64,000 nt of DNA from Nostoc linckia z4 (GTDB lineage: Bacteria > Cyanobacteriota > Cyanobacteriia > Cyanobacteriales > Nostocaceae), in assembly GCF_002608075.1 (NCBI RefSeq), contig NZ_LAHA01000013.1, positions 107,409 through 171,408 of the forward strand, written 5' to 3'. A model generated the notes under the pieces. It did no database searches, had not been told where the DNA came from, and saw nothing but the letters and a program-made list of their open reading frames with translations. The position numbers and the translations under genes were made by a program. Below are positions 27,585-36,653 of the stretch, in pieces (position 1 is the first letter of the stretch; the number at the start of each line of letters is the position of its first letter).

Positions 27585-27640
27585 CTCATCATTAAATTGA
27601 TAATTTTTCTTAATAAATATATAGATTACATTATCATGCG
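27585..27640. promoter_or_regulatory. Candidate Fur-type site in the divergent fecC/acylase promoter region
   Basis: TTGATAATTTTTCTTAATA and, 30 bases on, ATTACATTATCATG contain GATAAT and CATTATC, the halves of the Fur consensus (GATAATGATAATCATTATC). Position between fecC-like and acylase genes makes iron control plausible. The region is AT-rich, so chance matches are likely. The rest of 27427-27849 shows only CCCATGCCC repeats near 27790. Confidence 0.25.
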
Positions 27641-27849
27641 ACCATTTCTCAATTTTTTACACCAATAAAACATACTCATAAACTTTTGATATATTTTCTC
27701 AATAAACTGGTATTGTTTAGATCGACTGAAATTTAACTTTGAACAGGAAATGGGGCATGGGGGAGATGAGGAGAATAATTCATCAGCAACAATGCCCCAT
27801 GCCCAATGCCCATTCCCCACATAAACGTTGCTAACACATGGTGGTGTTA

Positions 27850-29955
27850 ATGAAGTTTGATATTTTATCAAAGTCTTACAAAAGAAAATCAATACGTGTT
27901 TTACCCTTAATACTCAGTTTCATACTGGTTTTGTTTATCGGCAGCCAGAGTATAGCTACACCAACAAAATCTACAGAGATATTATGGGATACCTATGGAA
28001 TACCGCATATCTACGCTAAAGACGATGCAAGTGCTTTTTATGCCTTTGGTTGGGCACAAATGCAAAGTCATGGAGATTTGCTTTTGCGTCTTTATGGTCA
28101 AGCACGGGGACGTGCGGCGGAATACTGGGGTGAAGAATATCTAGAGTCAGATCGTTGGGTACTGTCTATGGGAGTCCCAGAACGCGCTGGTGTTTGGTAT
28201 CAAGCACAAAATCCCAGTTTTCGCAAGTATCTAGATGCTTTTGCGGCCGGGATCAATGCTTATGCTTCCCAAAATCGAAACTCTATTGACGATGGTGTAG
28301 AGGTGGTGCTACCAGTCAAGGGAGAAGATGTGATGGCTCACTTACATCGGGTACTGAATTTCACCTTTGTGGTGGATCCAGAACTGGTATTTGATTTGAG
28401 CAAACAAAAGTTGCCCGCAGGTTCTAATGGTTGGGCCATTGCACCAACTCATTCTGCTAGTGGAAACGCTATGTTGCTAGCCAATCCGCATTTACCTTGG
28501 TCGGATTTGTTTTTATGGTACGAAGCCCAAATCACCACACCGGGAATTGATGCTTATGGGGTAACACTTGTGGGTATTCCTGTATTGGCGATCGCCTTTA
28601 ACAATAATTTGGGTTGGACTCACACCGTTAACACCTATGATGGTTGGGATTTGTATGAACTCACACCAAAAGATAATGGTTACCTGTTTGATGGTAAAGT
28701 TCGCAAATTCCTTGCCAAAACTGTGTCGTTGAAGGTGAAACAAAAAAATGGTTCTTTAAAGGAGCAACGATTACTAGTTAAAAGTTCCATCCACGGGCCT
28801 GTAATAGCTGAAAAAGATGGTAAAGCCATAGCACTGAGAGTTGTTGGTCTTGACCGACCAGGCGTACTCCAACAGTGGTGGGATATGGCACGAGCAAAAA
28901 ATCTCAAGCAATTTGAAACCGCACTCAAACGCTTGCAACTATCGATGTTTACGGTGATGTATGCCGATAGAGAAGGACATATTATGCACCTATTCAACGG
29001 TCAAGTTCCGATACGTCAACAAGGAGATTTTGCATATTGGCAAGGTGTTATTCCTGGAGATACATCTAAAACTTTATGGACAAAAATCCATCCATACCAA
29101 GATTTACCGCGCATAGTCGATCCCAAGAGTGGTTGGTTGCAAAATGCTAACGATCCACCGTGGACAACTACCTTCCCAACGGCGATTAATGCAGATAATT
29201 ACCCGCCTTACATGGCACCTCGTTTCATGGATTTCCGATCGCAACGTTCCGTGAGGATGTTGGCAGAAGATGACAAAATCTCTTTTGATGAAATGATTGC
29301 ATACAAACACTCGACTCGCATGGAAATGGCCGATCGCCTTTTGGATGATTTAATTCCTGCTGCCCGTAAGTACGGTAAAGACTTGGGACAAAAAGCAGCC
29401 AGCGTTTTAGAAACCTGGGATCGGCAAGCTAATGCAGATAGTCGAGGGGCGGTACTATTTGCCTTTTGGGTTCAACAGCTGGACTTAAATAAAACATTTA
29501 GTCAACCTTGGAGTGAAAACTCCCCACGCACCACACCCGATGGTTTAGCCGATCCAGAAAGTGCAGTTGCAACCCTGGAAGCAGTGGCAGCAAAAATAGA
29601 AAAAACCTATGGAACTATAGATGTGGCATGGGGAGATGTTTTTCGACTGCGTTATGGCAATATAGATTTACCTGCCAACGGTGGAGCCGATCCTCTGGGA
29701 ATTTTCCGAAACTTGTATGCATCACCACAACCAGATGGAAAGTTTAAATCTGAAGCCGGCGATTCCTATGTTGCAGCAATCGAATTTTCTAACCCGGTAC
29801 GAGCAATGGCACTCACCAGCTACGGCAATGCAACTCAACCGGGATCGCCGCACATTGGCGATCAATTAAACTTGTTCGCCAAGAAAAAATTGCGTCCCGT
29901 ATGGCGCGATCGCTCTGATATCCTTGCCCATCTAGAAGCACGAAAAGTATTCTAG
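27850..29955 (+). CDS. Secreted penicillin acylase-family (PvdQ-like) Ntn hydrolase
   Basis: About 701 residues. An N-terminal signal segment (residues 14-35) precedes the alpha chain ([16 protein letters not shown]). The autoprocessing/catalytic Ser is in [18 protein letters not shown] near residue 192, so the precursor should split into two chains and act in the periplasm. [14 protein letters not shown] and [11 protein letters not shown] are family wording. In pyoverdine synthesis the homologue PvdQ removes the fatty acid from the exported lipopeptide; a FAAL-primed synthetase is nearby here, so a similar maturation step is possible (inference). Quorum-signal acylases belong to the same family. 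ATG at 27850 follows GGTGG; an ATG at 27838 is also possible. Confidence 0.85.
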   Translation: MKFDILSKSYKRKSIRVLPLILSFILVLFIGSQSIATPTKSTEILWDTYGIPHIYAKDDASAFYAFGWAQMQSHGDLLLRLYGQARGRAAEYWGEEYLESDRWVLSMGVPERAGVWYQAQNPSFRKYLDAFAAGINAYASQNRNSIDDGVEVVLPVKGEDVMAHLHRVLNFTFVVDPELVFDLSKQKLPAGSNGWAIAPTHSASGNAMLLANPHLPWSDLFLWYEAQITTPGIDAYGVTLVGIPVLAIAFNNNLGWTHTVNTYDGWDLYELTPKDNGYLFDGKVRKFLAKTVSLKVKQKNGSLKEQRLLVKSSIHGPVIAEKDGKAIALRVVGLDRPGVLQQWWDMARAKNLKQFETALKRLQLSMFTVMYADREGHIMHLFNGQVPIRQQGDFAYWQGVIPGDTSKTLWTKIHPYQDLPRIVDPKSGWLQNANDPPWTTTFPTAINADNYPPYMAPRFMDFRSQRSVRMLAEDDKISFDEMIAYKHSTRMEMADRLLDDLIPAARKYGKDLGQKAASVLETWDRQANADSRGAVLFAFWVQQLDLNKTFSQPWSENSPRTTPDGLADPESAVATLEAVAAKIEKTYGTIDVAWGDVFRLRYGNIDLPANGGADPLGIFRNLYASPQPDGKFKSEAGDSYVAAIEFSNPVRAMALTSYGNATQPGSPHIGDQLNLFAKKKLRPVWRDRSDILAHLEARKVF

Positions 29956-29959
29956 ATAA

Positions 29960-30150
29960 ACTTGGGGCATTGGGCATGGAGCATGGGGCATGGGGCATGG
30001 GGCAGAGGGGAAAAACTCATCTCCCCTGCTCCCCATCTCCCCTGCTCCCCATCTCCCCATCTCCCCTGCTCCCCATCTCCCCATCTCCCCCATCTCCCCA
30101 TCTCCCCATCTCCCCATCTCCCCATCTCCCCCATCTCCCCACTCCCCATT
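29960..30150. repeat. Short tandem repeats GGGGCAT and CTCCCCAT
   Basis: About 190 bp of purine/pyrimidine-asymmetric tandem units: first GGGGCATG-type, then CTCCCCAT and CTCCCCTG units. It fills the gap between the acylase and the FetA-like gene. Open frames across it are repetitive Ser-Pro-His-Leu strings and not genes. Confidence 0.9.
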
Positions 30151-30158
30151 TTCCAAAA

Positions 30159-30851
30159 ATGAAAGATCCACTGACTGAAAACCCTATTCTTTCGATACAA
30201 GATTTAGGGCGAAGAGTTGAGCAACGCTGGATTTGGAGTCACCTCAGTTTTCAAATATTTCCAGGGGAGCGAGTAGCAGTTATAGGTGCTTCTGGCTCTG
30301 GTAAAAGTTTACTCCTGCGAGCATTGGCTGGTCTCGATGCCGTACAAGCAGGGCAAATTATTTTTCAGGGACAGCCGATAAATTCCCAGTTTATGCCTAC
30401 CTATCGTTCCCAAGTTATTTATTTGCAACAACGACCAGGCCTTTGGGAAGGAACTGTAGAGGAAAATCTCCAGCAAGTTTATCGATTAACTGTTCACCGC
30501 CATTTAATTTATAACCGCGAGTTGATTTTAAATTATCTACATCTTTTGCATAAAACTCCTGACTTTTTGCAGCGTCCGGTTAGCGCTCTTTCTGGTGGAG
30601 AAGCCCAGATAGTCGCTTTTTTGAGAGCTTTGCAGCTTCAAGGGGCGATATTGCTACTAGATGAACCCACTGCGTCACTAGATGCCGGAACTGCCCAAAG
30701 TTTGGAGGCTTTAGTTACAGCTTGGCAACACGAACAGCCACAACGGACATATCTCTGGACAAGTCATGACCCCAACCAATTGGCAAGGATTACTAATCGT
30801 CAAATTACCTTAAAAGATAATTCGGAATCTGATGAAGTATGGAAGACCTGA
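30159..30851 (+). CDS. ABC transporter ATPase, FetA (YbbL)-like
   Basis: 230 residues. Walker A GASGSGKSLLLRALAG, signature LSGGEAQIVAFLRAL, Walker [13 protein letters not shown]. Short one-domain ATPase resembling FetA/YbbL, the partner of the FetB membrane protein, implicated in iron export and oxidative-stress tolerance in E. coli. ATG at 30159 is chosen because everything upstream is tandem repeat. The matching permease gene (31833-32642) is on the same strand but separated by a phosphatase gene on the other strand. Confidence 0.82.
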   Translation: MKDPLTENPILSIQDLGRRVEQRWIWSHLSFQIFPGERVAVIGASGSGKSLLLRALAGLDAVQAGQIIFQGQPINSQFMPTYRSQVIYLQQRPGLWEGTVEENLQQVYRLTVHRHLIYNRELILNYLHLLHKTPDFLQRPVSALSGGEAQIVAFLRALQLQGAILLLDEPTASLDAGTAQSLEALVTAWQHEQPQRTYLWTSHDPNQLARITNRQITLKDNSESDEVWKT

Positions 30852-30854
30852 CAA

Positions 30855-31493
30855 TTACGTTCCTGGACGAGAACGAAGATCGTCGGGTATGTGATGGCGA
30901 TCGCCTAATATTTCTAACAAAGGGCCATTAACGTCAAATTTCACCATACTTACTGACGCAACCAGAATATTCACCCGATAGCGATAGCGCCCTAAATCAA
31001 TTCCCAGTAAACTACAAAGCATAATCCGAATCGTGGCTTTATGGGAAACTACTAAAACGTTACCTTGGGGATGTTTTTCTTGGATTTCAGCAATTACAGG
31101 CATAGAACGGTTAGCAATATCTACCGCAGTTTCTCCACCTAGTGGTGCATTCCAAGCTGGTTCTGTCAACCATTTGACATAGTTTTCTACGTAATTATCT
31201 TGAACAAAGGATTTACTCTTAGTTTCCCATTGGCCGTAACTACCTTCTCTGAGTCCATCCCGCAACTGCATATCCATACCAATAGCATCACAAAATGGCT
31301 TGGCAGTTGCAATTGTGCGCTTCATCGGGCTAACATAAACGGCTTCCCACTTTAATTTTCGATAAACATTGGCAAAACTCTCTGCCATCTGCATCCCTTC
31401 AGAAGTCAGCTGTGCATCAGTTTCACCGCAAAAATTACCACTTTGACTAAAAGTAGTTTCTCCATGCCGCAGTAAATATAAATTTAGTGTCAT
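30855..31493 (-). CDS. Histidine phosphatase family protein (phosphoglycerate mutase-like)
   Basis: About 212 residues. It opens MTLNLYLLRHGET, where RHG carries the phospho-accepting His, and has YVSPMKRTIATAKP and VLVVSHKATIRIMLC for the second catalytic His. This is the broad family of phosphoglycerate mutases and small-molecule phosphatases (cobalamin, sugar phosphates). The ATG at 31493 fits the family start. It ends four bases from the FetA stop, convergent. Substrate not predictable. Confidence 0.85.
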   Translation of the reverse strand: MTLNLYLLRHGETTFSQSGNFCGETDAQLTSEGMQMAESFANVYRKLKWEAVYVSPMKRTIATAKPFCDAIGMDMQLRDGLREGSYGQWETKSKSFVQDNYVENYVKWLTEPAWNAPLGGETAVDIANRSMPVIAEIQEKHPQGNVLVVSHKATIRIMLCSLLGIDLGRYRYRVNILVASVSMVKFDVNGPLLEILGDRHHIPDDLRSRPGT

Positions 31494-31639
31494 AGCTTGT
31501 ATGTCGATTAGGATAAATAAATTGTGCAAACATAAAGTACCATTAATCTCGCAATCGAATTTGTGACACCAGGACAAAATAATCAACGAAAAAAGTCAAT
31601 CAACTACAAACGACTCCCGACTCTCCTCTACTAAACTTC

Positions 31640-31792
31640 TTGCAGAGTCGGGAAAAGGGGGTGCATGTTTGGTATTTTCCCTTTCCCCTTTAACCTTTCC
31701 CCTTTCCCCTTTCCCCTTTCCCCTTTCCCCTTTCCCCTTTCCCTTTAACCTTTTCCCACAAAAGTACAAAAGTGGTTTTTGCACTCTTGTCT
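31640..31792. repeat. Dispersed repeat with CCCTTTC tandem core
   Basis: It contains AAGGGGGTGCATGTTTGGTA followed by tandem CCCTTTC heptamers and a TTTTTGCACTCTTGT end. The same unique parts return in inverted orientation at 34566-34677. Confidence 0.75.
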
Positions 31793-31832
31793 ACTGACGC
31801 TGATATTGCTACTTGTTAAAGGAAACAAAGTA

Positions 31833-32642
31833 ATGGAAACCAAGTATATCCAGATTAGTTACGGACAATTGGCTTTGGCGACTTTGTTTATTGCCATTAA
31901 TGTGGGGCTTTCTTTGAGTCTGCGGTTGGGACTAGAAAAAAGCTTGGGAATAGCTTCCCTACGTATGGTAGTGCAGTTATTGATGGTGGGATATATATTG
32001 CAGTGGGTGTTTACTCTCAGCAACCCTGTGTTAATCATACTTTTGGCTTTGGGTATGACCGTCATAGCTGGTATATCTAGTGTTAATCGCACGCGTAGAC
32101 GATTCACTGGTATCTATTGGAATAATTTTATTTCGCTTTTGAGTGGTTCATTTTTAGTCACGGGGATAGTAGTTAGCGGTATTTTGGGTGTACAACCGTG
32201 GTACGAGCCTCAGTATCTCATCCCTTTTTTGGGTATGGTGTTAGGTAATGCGCTCACGGGTACGTCTTTGAGTTTAGATCGATTTATGGAAGACTTAACC
32301 AATCGCCGGGGGGAAATAGAGGCGCTACTGAGTCTGGGTGCAACTCGTTGGGAAGCCGCACATCAAACTATTAGAGAAGCCTTGAGAACAGGAATGATTC
32401 CCACTATTAATTCCATGATGGTGATGGGATTAGTTAGTTTACCAGGAATGATGACTGGTCAAATTCTCGCTGGGGCAAATCCTACTGATGCCATACGCTA
32501 CCAAATTGTGATTATTTTTGCACAGACATCAGGTACAGCGATCGCTATCATAGGTGTCATTATCCTAGCTTTCCTGGCTTTGTTTAATCGCAATCATCAG
32601 TTGACAAATGTGTTAATTCACAAATCACAAGTTAAGAAGTAG
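31833..32642 (+). CDS. fetB: FetB/YbbM-like ABC permease (UPF0014)
   Basis: 269 residues, integral membrane protein of the FetB/UPF0014 family, about seven helices. Family wording: RMVVQLLMVGYILQWVF, PLLGMVLGN-like FLGMVLGNALTGTSLSLDR, LSLGATRWEAA and GMMTGQILAGANP. ATG at 31833 is preceded by AAAGGA. It probably works with the FetA-like ATPase at 30159-30851 in metal (iron) homeostasis or export; symbol by similarity only. Confidence 0.85.
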   Translation: METKYIQISYGQLALATLFIAINVGLSLSLRLGLEKSLGIASLRMVVQLLMVGYILQWVFTLSNPVLIILLALGMTVIAGISSVNRTRRRFTGIYWNNFISLLSGSFLVTGIVVSGILGVQPWYEPQYLIPFLGMVLGNALTGTSLSLDRFMEDLTNRRGEIEALLSLGATRWEAAHQTIREALRTGMIPTINSMMVMGLVSLPGMMTGQILAGANPTDAIRYQIVIIFAQTSGTAIAIIGVIILAFLALFNRNHQLTNVLIHKSQVKK

Positions 32643-32745
32643 AAAGAAGGCTTAGTTAACAGTCCTTGGTGGAAGCTGATATTCTCGTCTCGTTCGCCAT
32701 CTAGTAGAATAACTTAGCAGCTCAGCAAGGAAAAGGTTCAGTATC

Positions 32746-33618
32746 ATGCCTCAAGCTAGTATCGGAATTATCGGTGGTAGCGGTCTGTATAAAATGGATG
32801 CGCTCAAAAATGTGGAAGAGGTGCAAGTTGAGACTCCCTTTGGTTCGCCATCTGATGCTTTGATTCTGGGGACTTTGGATGAAACACGGGTAGCTTTTTT
32901 GGCGCGTCATGGACGTAATCACACGCTTTTACCTTCTGAGTTACCGTTTCGCGCCAATATCTATGCGATGAAGCAATTGGGTGTGGAGTATTTAATTTCT
33001 GCTAGTGCTGTGGGTTCGTTGAAAGCAGAGGCGAAACCATTAGATATGGTAGTACCAGACCAGTTTATTGACAGAACCAAAAATCGCATTTCAACGTTTT
33101 TCGGTGAAGGTATTGTGGCTCACATTGCCTTTGGCGACCCGATTTGTCAGAATTTGGCTAGTGTGTTGGCTTCGGCGATCGCTTCTCTCAATTTACCAGA
33201 AGTCACCCTCCATCGTGGCGGTACTTATGTGTGCATGGAAGGGCCGGCCTTTTCCACAAAGGCAGAATCAAATCTTTACCGCAGTTGGGGTGCAACAATT
33301 ATTGGGATGACGAATTTACCAGAGGCGAAGTTGGCTAGGGAAGCAGAAATCGCCTACGCAACTTTAGCGCTGGTGACTGATTATGATTGTTGGCATCCAG
33401 ACCATGACAGTGTGACGGTGGAGATGGTAATTGGCAATTTGTTGCGGAATGCAGCCAACGCTCAAAAGGTGATTCAAGAAACTGTGCGCCGATTAAGTGA
33501 AAATCCACCACCAAGTGAAGCACATTCGGCTTTGAAATATGCAATTTTGACTCCATTAGATAAAGCACCAGCCGCAACGAAAGAAAAGTTAGGTTTATTG
33601 TTGCAGAAGTATTTGTAG
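32746..33618 (+). CDS. mtnP: S-methyl-5'-thioadenosine phosphorylase
   Basis: 290 residues, trimeric purine-nucleoside-phosphorylase family. It splits methylthioadenosine with phosphate to adenine and methylthioribose-1-phosphate in the methionine salvage pathway. Diagnostic stretches: [56 protein letters not shown] and [12 protein letters not shown]. Full length for the family. Monocistronic, about 100 bp after fetB, and convergent with the FecE-type ATPase gene. Confidence 0.95.
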   Translation: MPQASIGIIGGSGLYKMDALKNVEEVQVETPFGSPSDALILGTLDETRVAFLARHGRNHTLLPSELPFRANIYAMKQLGVEYLISASAVGSLKAEAKPLDMVVPDQFIDRTKNRISTFFGEGIVAHIAFGDPICQNLASVLASAIASLNLPEVTLHRGGTYVCMEGPAFSTKAESNLYRSWGATIIGMTNLPEAKLAREAEIAYATLALVTDYDCWHPDHDSVTVEMVIGNLLRNAANAQKVIQETVRRLSENPPPSEAHSALKYAILTPLDKAPAATKEKLGLLLQKYL

Positions 33619-33649
33619 CAAGCTATCAAAGGTAAACGACCAGATGTCA

Positions 33650-34426
33650 TTAAATCGCAGAAATAGCACAAACCTGTAGTCCCACAGGCGTCTGAATAAT
33701 CACTGAATCTACGCCAAAAACTTGAGCGATCGCATTTGGTGTCATAACTTCTTCAGGCGTACCAACTTCCCAAATTTGACCTTGTTTTAATAAGGCAATG
33801 CGAGAACTATACCGTGCGGCTAAATTGAGTTCGTGTAGAACTGTGACAATAGTTAACTCTTGGTGTTGATTTAGTTCTTTGAGTAGTTCCAACAGTTGCA
33901 ACTGATAGTTAATATCTAAAAAAGTTGTAGGTTCATCTAATAATAAAACTTTTGGTTCTTGCGCTAGTGCTAAAGCTAGAAAAGCTCGTTGTCTTTCACC
34001 TCCTGAAAGTTGTTCGACTAAGCGATCGCTTAATTTTTGTAGTTGCGTCTTTTGAATTGCAGTTTCAACCTTTAGCCAATCTTCAGCCTTTAATTCCCAT
34101 TGCCACCAAGGTTGATGTGGCGTGCGTCCTAAACTGACTAATTGTCTTACTGTTAAGCCAACAGGGACTATTTGTTGTTGGGGTAAAAATGCTAGTTTCT
34201 GTGCAACTATATTTGGGGGTTGAGAATGAATTGCTTTACCATCAAGTAGCACTGTTCCCTGCTGTGGAGTCAGAATACGACTGAGCAATTTCAGTAAGGT
34301 AGACTTACCTGAACCATTAGCACCAACTAAACTTAACCATTCTCCTGTTTGCAGGCTGAGGTTAATGTCTTGAACAATTGGTAATGTGGTATAACCGCCT
34401 GTGAGATTTTGTAGTTCGAGTGGCAT
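33650..34426 (-). CDS. Second FecE/HmuV-type ABC importer ATPase
   Basis: 258 residues. Walker A GANGSGKSTLLKLLS, signature LSGGERQRAFLALALAQ, Walker [13 protein letters not shown] and VLHELNLAARYSS, the pattern of iron-siderophore/heme/cobalamin importer ATPases. No permease or binding protein lies beside it, so it either works with a distant permease or can also energise the FecC/FecD complex. Distinct from the copy at 24450-25259. Confidence 0.88.
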   Translation of the reverse strand: MPLELQNLTGGYTTLPIVQDINLSLQTGEWLSLVGANGSGKSTLLKLLSRILTPQQGTVLLDGKAIHSQPPNIVAQKLAFLPQQQIVPVGLTVRQLVSLGRTPHQPWWQWELKAEDWLKVETAIQKTQLQKLSDRLVEQLSGGERQRAFLALALAQEPKVLLLDEPTTFLDINYQLQLLELLKELNQHQELTIVTVLHELNLAARYSSRIALLKQGQIWEVGTPEEVMTPNAIAQVFGVDSVIIQTPVGLQVCAISAI

Positions 34427-34565
34427 TTGTTGAAATTAAGTTCCTTATCCTGAAGCAGTCTGTCAATACCATTTTTACCAAAAGACGGCGAGAAAGCTAT
34501 TCCTTCTACAGGGTACAGTCGTTGCGTAAGGCACGAACAGCCGTTCGCCCGTACAAGTTATTACA

Positions 34566-34598
34566 CAAGAGTGCAAAAAGCACTTTTGCACTCTTGTG
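34566..34598. terminator. 14-bp-stem hairpin ACAAGAGTGCAAAA/TTTTGCACTCTTGT
   Basis: Perfect inverted repeat with arms at 34566-34579 and 34585-34598 and a five-base loop. It is the edge of the dispersed repeat that follows. It lies upstream of the minus-strand ATPase gene rather than after a gene, so it is probably part of the mobile repeat. Confidence 0.6.
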
Positions 34599-34677
34599 GG
34601 AAAAGGGATGCATCTTTATTGGGGAAAGGGAAAATACCAAACATGCACCCCCTTTTCCGGACTTCTGCAAGAAGTCT
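34599..34677. repeat. Inverted copy of the 31640-31792 repeat
   Basis: Holds GGGGAAAGGGAAAATACCAA and ACATGCACCCCC, the reverse complement of the 31658-31690 part. Ends in GGACTTCTGCAAGAAGTCTA. The remaining 34678-34899 sequence has only the hairpin at 34708-34732. Confidence 0.75.
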
Positions 34678-34707
34678 ATTGTTTATTTTTTCGAGCTTTC
34701 ATACTAA

Positions 34708-34732
34708 AGACGCAGCGAGGTTCGCTGCGTCT
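34708..34732. terminator. Hairpin AGACGCAGCGA/TCGCTGCGTCT
   Basis: Perfect 11-bp stem with a three-base loop. On the minus strand it lies after the acidic-protein gene (34900-35307) and may terminate it, although no clear T-run follows; on the plus strand there is no upstream gene. The sequence resembles a common cyanobacterial dispersed palindrome. Confidence 0.45.
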
Positions 34733-34899
34733 CTAGTAATTTGATGGTTAGCCTGTTTACGTGTAATTGCACCCAGGAACAATTAAAAGAATTTTGAATT
34801 TGAGATTTATTCCACCAATAAATTTGCTTTTTTTAGATATTTTGTATCTGGAAATTTCAATCCAACATCCAAAATCTAAAATTCAATGATGGTTTTTAA

Positions 34900-35307
34900 T
34901 TAAATGATTCCTGAGCCTTTACCGCGGTTGTCGCCTTTTTCTGTTAACTTACCTTCTTCGTCTTGGTTAATTTCTTCAAGTTCTTCAACGCGTTGTGCAG
35001 CATCTTCTGTTGCTTCTTGGCGCGCATCACCTGGTTCTTCGTAGTACATTTCTGGTTCAACTGCATAGTTATTCAATAAACCTTCTTTGTCTACGGTGTA
35101 ACCGTCAGTGGTACGTATGCTTTGGGAGTCGGTTTGATCGTCGGTGGCTGAACTTGCTTCTCTTTCTTCTGTGGGGACTGTTTTGAATTTATCTCCTTCT
35201 CTTTCTCTGCGAGCAGCGGTTTCAGCTGGGATAATTCCGCGATCGTATGTATCTACTTCTGCACGTTCAGATGAATCTATACCTTTTTTAACTGATTCAT
35301 TAGCCAT
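34900..35307 (-). CDS. Acidic, probably disordered protein of unknown function
   Basis: 135 residues, rich in Glu, Asp, Arg, Thr and Gly, no Cys and no hydrophobic segment, hence predicted soluble and disordered. ATG at 35307 has GAGGA nine bases upstream, which supports a real gene. I do not recognise a family; similar highly charged proteins in Nostocales are annotated as hypothetical. It heads a run of minus-strand stress-type genes (35562-38901). Confidence 0.7.
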   Translation of the reverse strand: MANESVKKGIDSSERAEVDTYDRGIIPAETAARREREGDKFKTVPTEEREASSATDDQTDSQSIRTTDGYTVDKEGLLNNYAVEPEMYYEEPGDARQEATEDAAQRVEELEEINQDEEGKLTEKGDNRGKGSGII

Positions 35308-35466
35308 AAATTATGTCCTCGTTAAGAATCTATTGAATAACTTCGAGAACTAGATTAGGCTGTTTTTCATTGTCAATCTACTATCTTGAGAAGTGATTTA
35401 AGTTTCTAAATATATGCTTTTCTCTATCTTGAGATGTATCCAAAAGATTCAGCGAGACAGGTAAAG

Positions 35467-35526
35467 TGTTGACTGTTGACTGTTAACTGTGAACCATCAA
35501 CAGTCAACAATCAACAGTTAACAATC
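35467..35526. repeat. GTTGACTGTTGAC inverted-repeat element
   Basis: GTTGACTGTTGACTGTTAAC on the left and CAGTCAACAATCAACAGTTA on the right can fold into a long imperfect hairpin. It lies just downstream (minus strand) of nothing obvious, between the acidic-protein and CAAD genes. Member of a family found eight times in the window. Confidence 0.7.
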
Positions 35527-35561
35527 TTCTAAGGTATTTTTGCTATCAAATAATTTTCCAA

Positions 35562-35990
35562 TTATTCGCCTACAATTTCCTTTTTAAAAAATTGAAATTG
35601 CTGGGCTAATTCTTGCCGATTTGCAGCCTTAATTAAATAGCGAAAAGTAAACCAAGTGGTATAGGCGATTCCGATTAATTCAAAAATTGGTGGTAGTAGT
35701 GGAAGATCGTTAATTGCATTCAAAACTGCTAATGTTACCTTGACTGTGACGATGGCTGCAAAAATTAAACTCAGAGTTATGAGAGCCTGACTGTAATCTT
35801 TAAAAAAGCTACTTAAATATTCTGGGAGTTGTCCGAAAAATGCCAAAATTTGCCTACTAATTCGTTGCCATTCAGGTTCCGATGCTGGTGGTAGCTTTGG
35901 TAAATTTGTGGGGTTTGTTCCTTCAAGTGCTAGGTTAGCTTGTAATGAAGAAGGGTTCACAGATTCGAGTGGCTGCTGTTGGGTTTGCAT
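35562..35990 (-). CDS. CAAD-domain thylakoid membrane protein
   Basis: About 142 residues. A Pro/Gln-rich N-terminus is followed by an amphipathic segment (WQRISRQILAFFGQLPEYLS), two hydrophobic helices (ALITLSLIFAAIVTVKVTLAV and LPPIFELIGIAYTTWFTFRYL) and a charged tail. This is the CAAD/CURT1 arrangement, a domain first described attached to cyanobacterial aminoacyl-tRNA synthetases and found in thylakoid membrane-curving proteins. ATG at 35990 is chosen; no clear ribosome-binding site. Confidence 0.82.
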   Translation of the reverse strand: MQTQQQPLESVNPSSLQANLALEGTNPTNLPKLPPASEPEWQRISRQILAFFGQLPEYLSSFFKDYSQALITLSLIFAAIVTVKVTLAVLNAINDLPLLPPIFELIGIAYTTWFTFRYLIKAANRQELAQQFQFFKKEIVGE

Positions 35991-36430
35991 AGTTTTGGTT
36001 TTCAGCAATTACAGGAGTTTTTATCACTGACTAGGCGTCAATAAATATAATAATTAAAGTCGTCAGTTGTCAATTATTTGCCATTATTAGATTAAGTATA
36101 CCACTCTTAGCGTGTTTGGGAATTGCCTGATATAGCTATAAAATTAGGCTTTCAATAAGTTGTCTCTTGTCTGAAGGTGCAAAAAATGTTCCCAAATCAA
36201 CCTGTATTGCTGTATGTGTATATATGGCGATCGCTTTCACTTCTAAAGTTATTTACATAGGCAGGGATTAGCTGGATAGAGGATGAATCGCGTTTGTACT
36301 CAAGAATACAAAATCAGCTTTTTCCAGTTGAGAAGGAGTTTTTCATCTAACCAATGGAGCCTTCTAACTGGAAACTAAGGTTGAGTTTGACAAATTCGCT
36401 AATTTTTTCAAGTCTGCTGTAAATTCATTT

Positions 36431-36645
36431 CAGGAACTCCAAAAAATAAATTATTCCGCTTCAGATGGTTGATTGTTGACTAGACCTCTTGCAAAAGTAA
36501 CTTTTACAAGAGGGGGGAAAGGGAAAAGGGTTTTTATTTGCCCTTTCCCCTTCACCCCTTACCCTTTTCCCCACTTCTCTTAGAAGTCTACAGTCAACAC
36601 CCTTCTATGAAATATTTTTTACTTGGAAGTTCCCCATCGCTACCT
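36431..36645. repeat. GGAACTCC...GGAAGTTCC MITE-like element interrupted by another repeat
   Basis: Left end GGAACTCCAAAAAATAAATT with CCGCTTC; right end GAAATATTTTTTACTTGGAA then GTTCCC. Left and right halves are the same as the element at 22485-22597, but the centre (36481-36590) is filled by a TA-flanked repeat. The 36009-36430 stretch before it shows no gene. Confidence 0.6.
36481..36590. repeat. TA-flanked MITE-like element (GACCTCTTGCAAAAG...AGAAGTC)
   Basis: Bounded by TA on both sides, ends GACCTCTTGC and, inverted, GACTTCTAAG. The interior has AAAGGGAAAAGGGTTTTTAT and CCCTTTCCCC runs. A second copy with nearly the same interior lies at 47963-48094. This one sits inside the GTTGAC core of another element. 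Confidence 0.65.
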
Positions 36646-36653
36646 ATTCTTCC

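Noticed and set aside
29970..30171. Several frames of Ser/Pro/His/Leu or Gly/Arg/Trp repeats on both strands
   Set aside because: They are translations of the CTCCCCAT tandem repeat; the real ABC ATPase starts at 30159.
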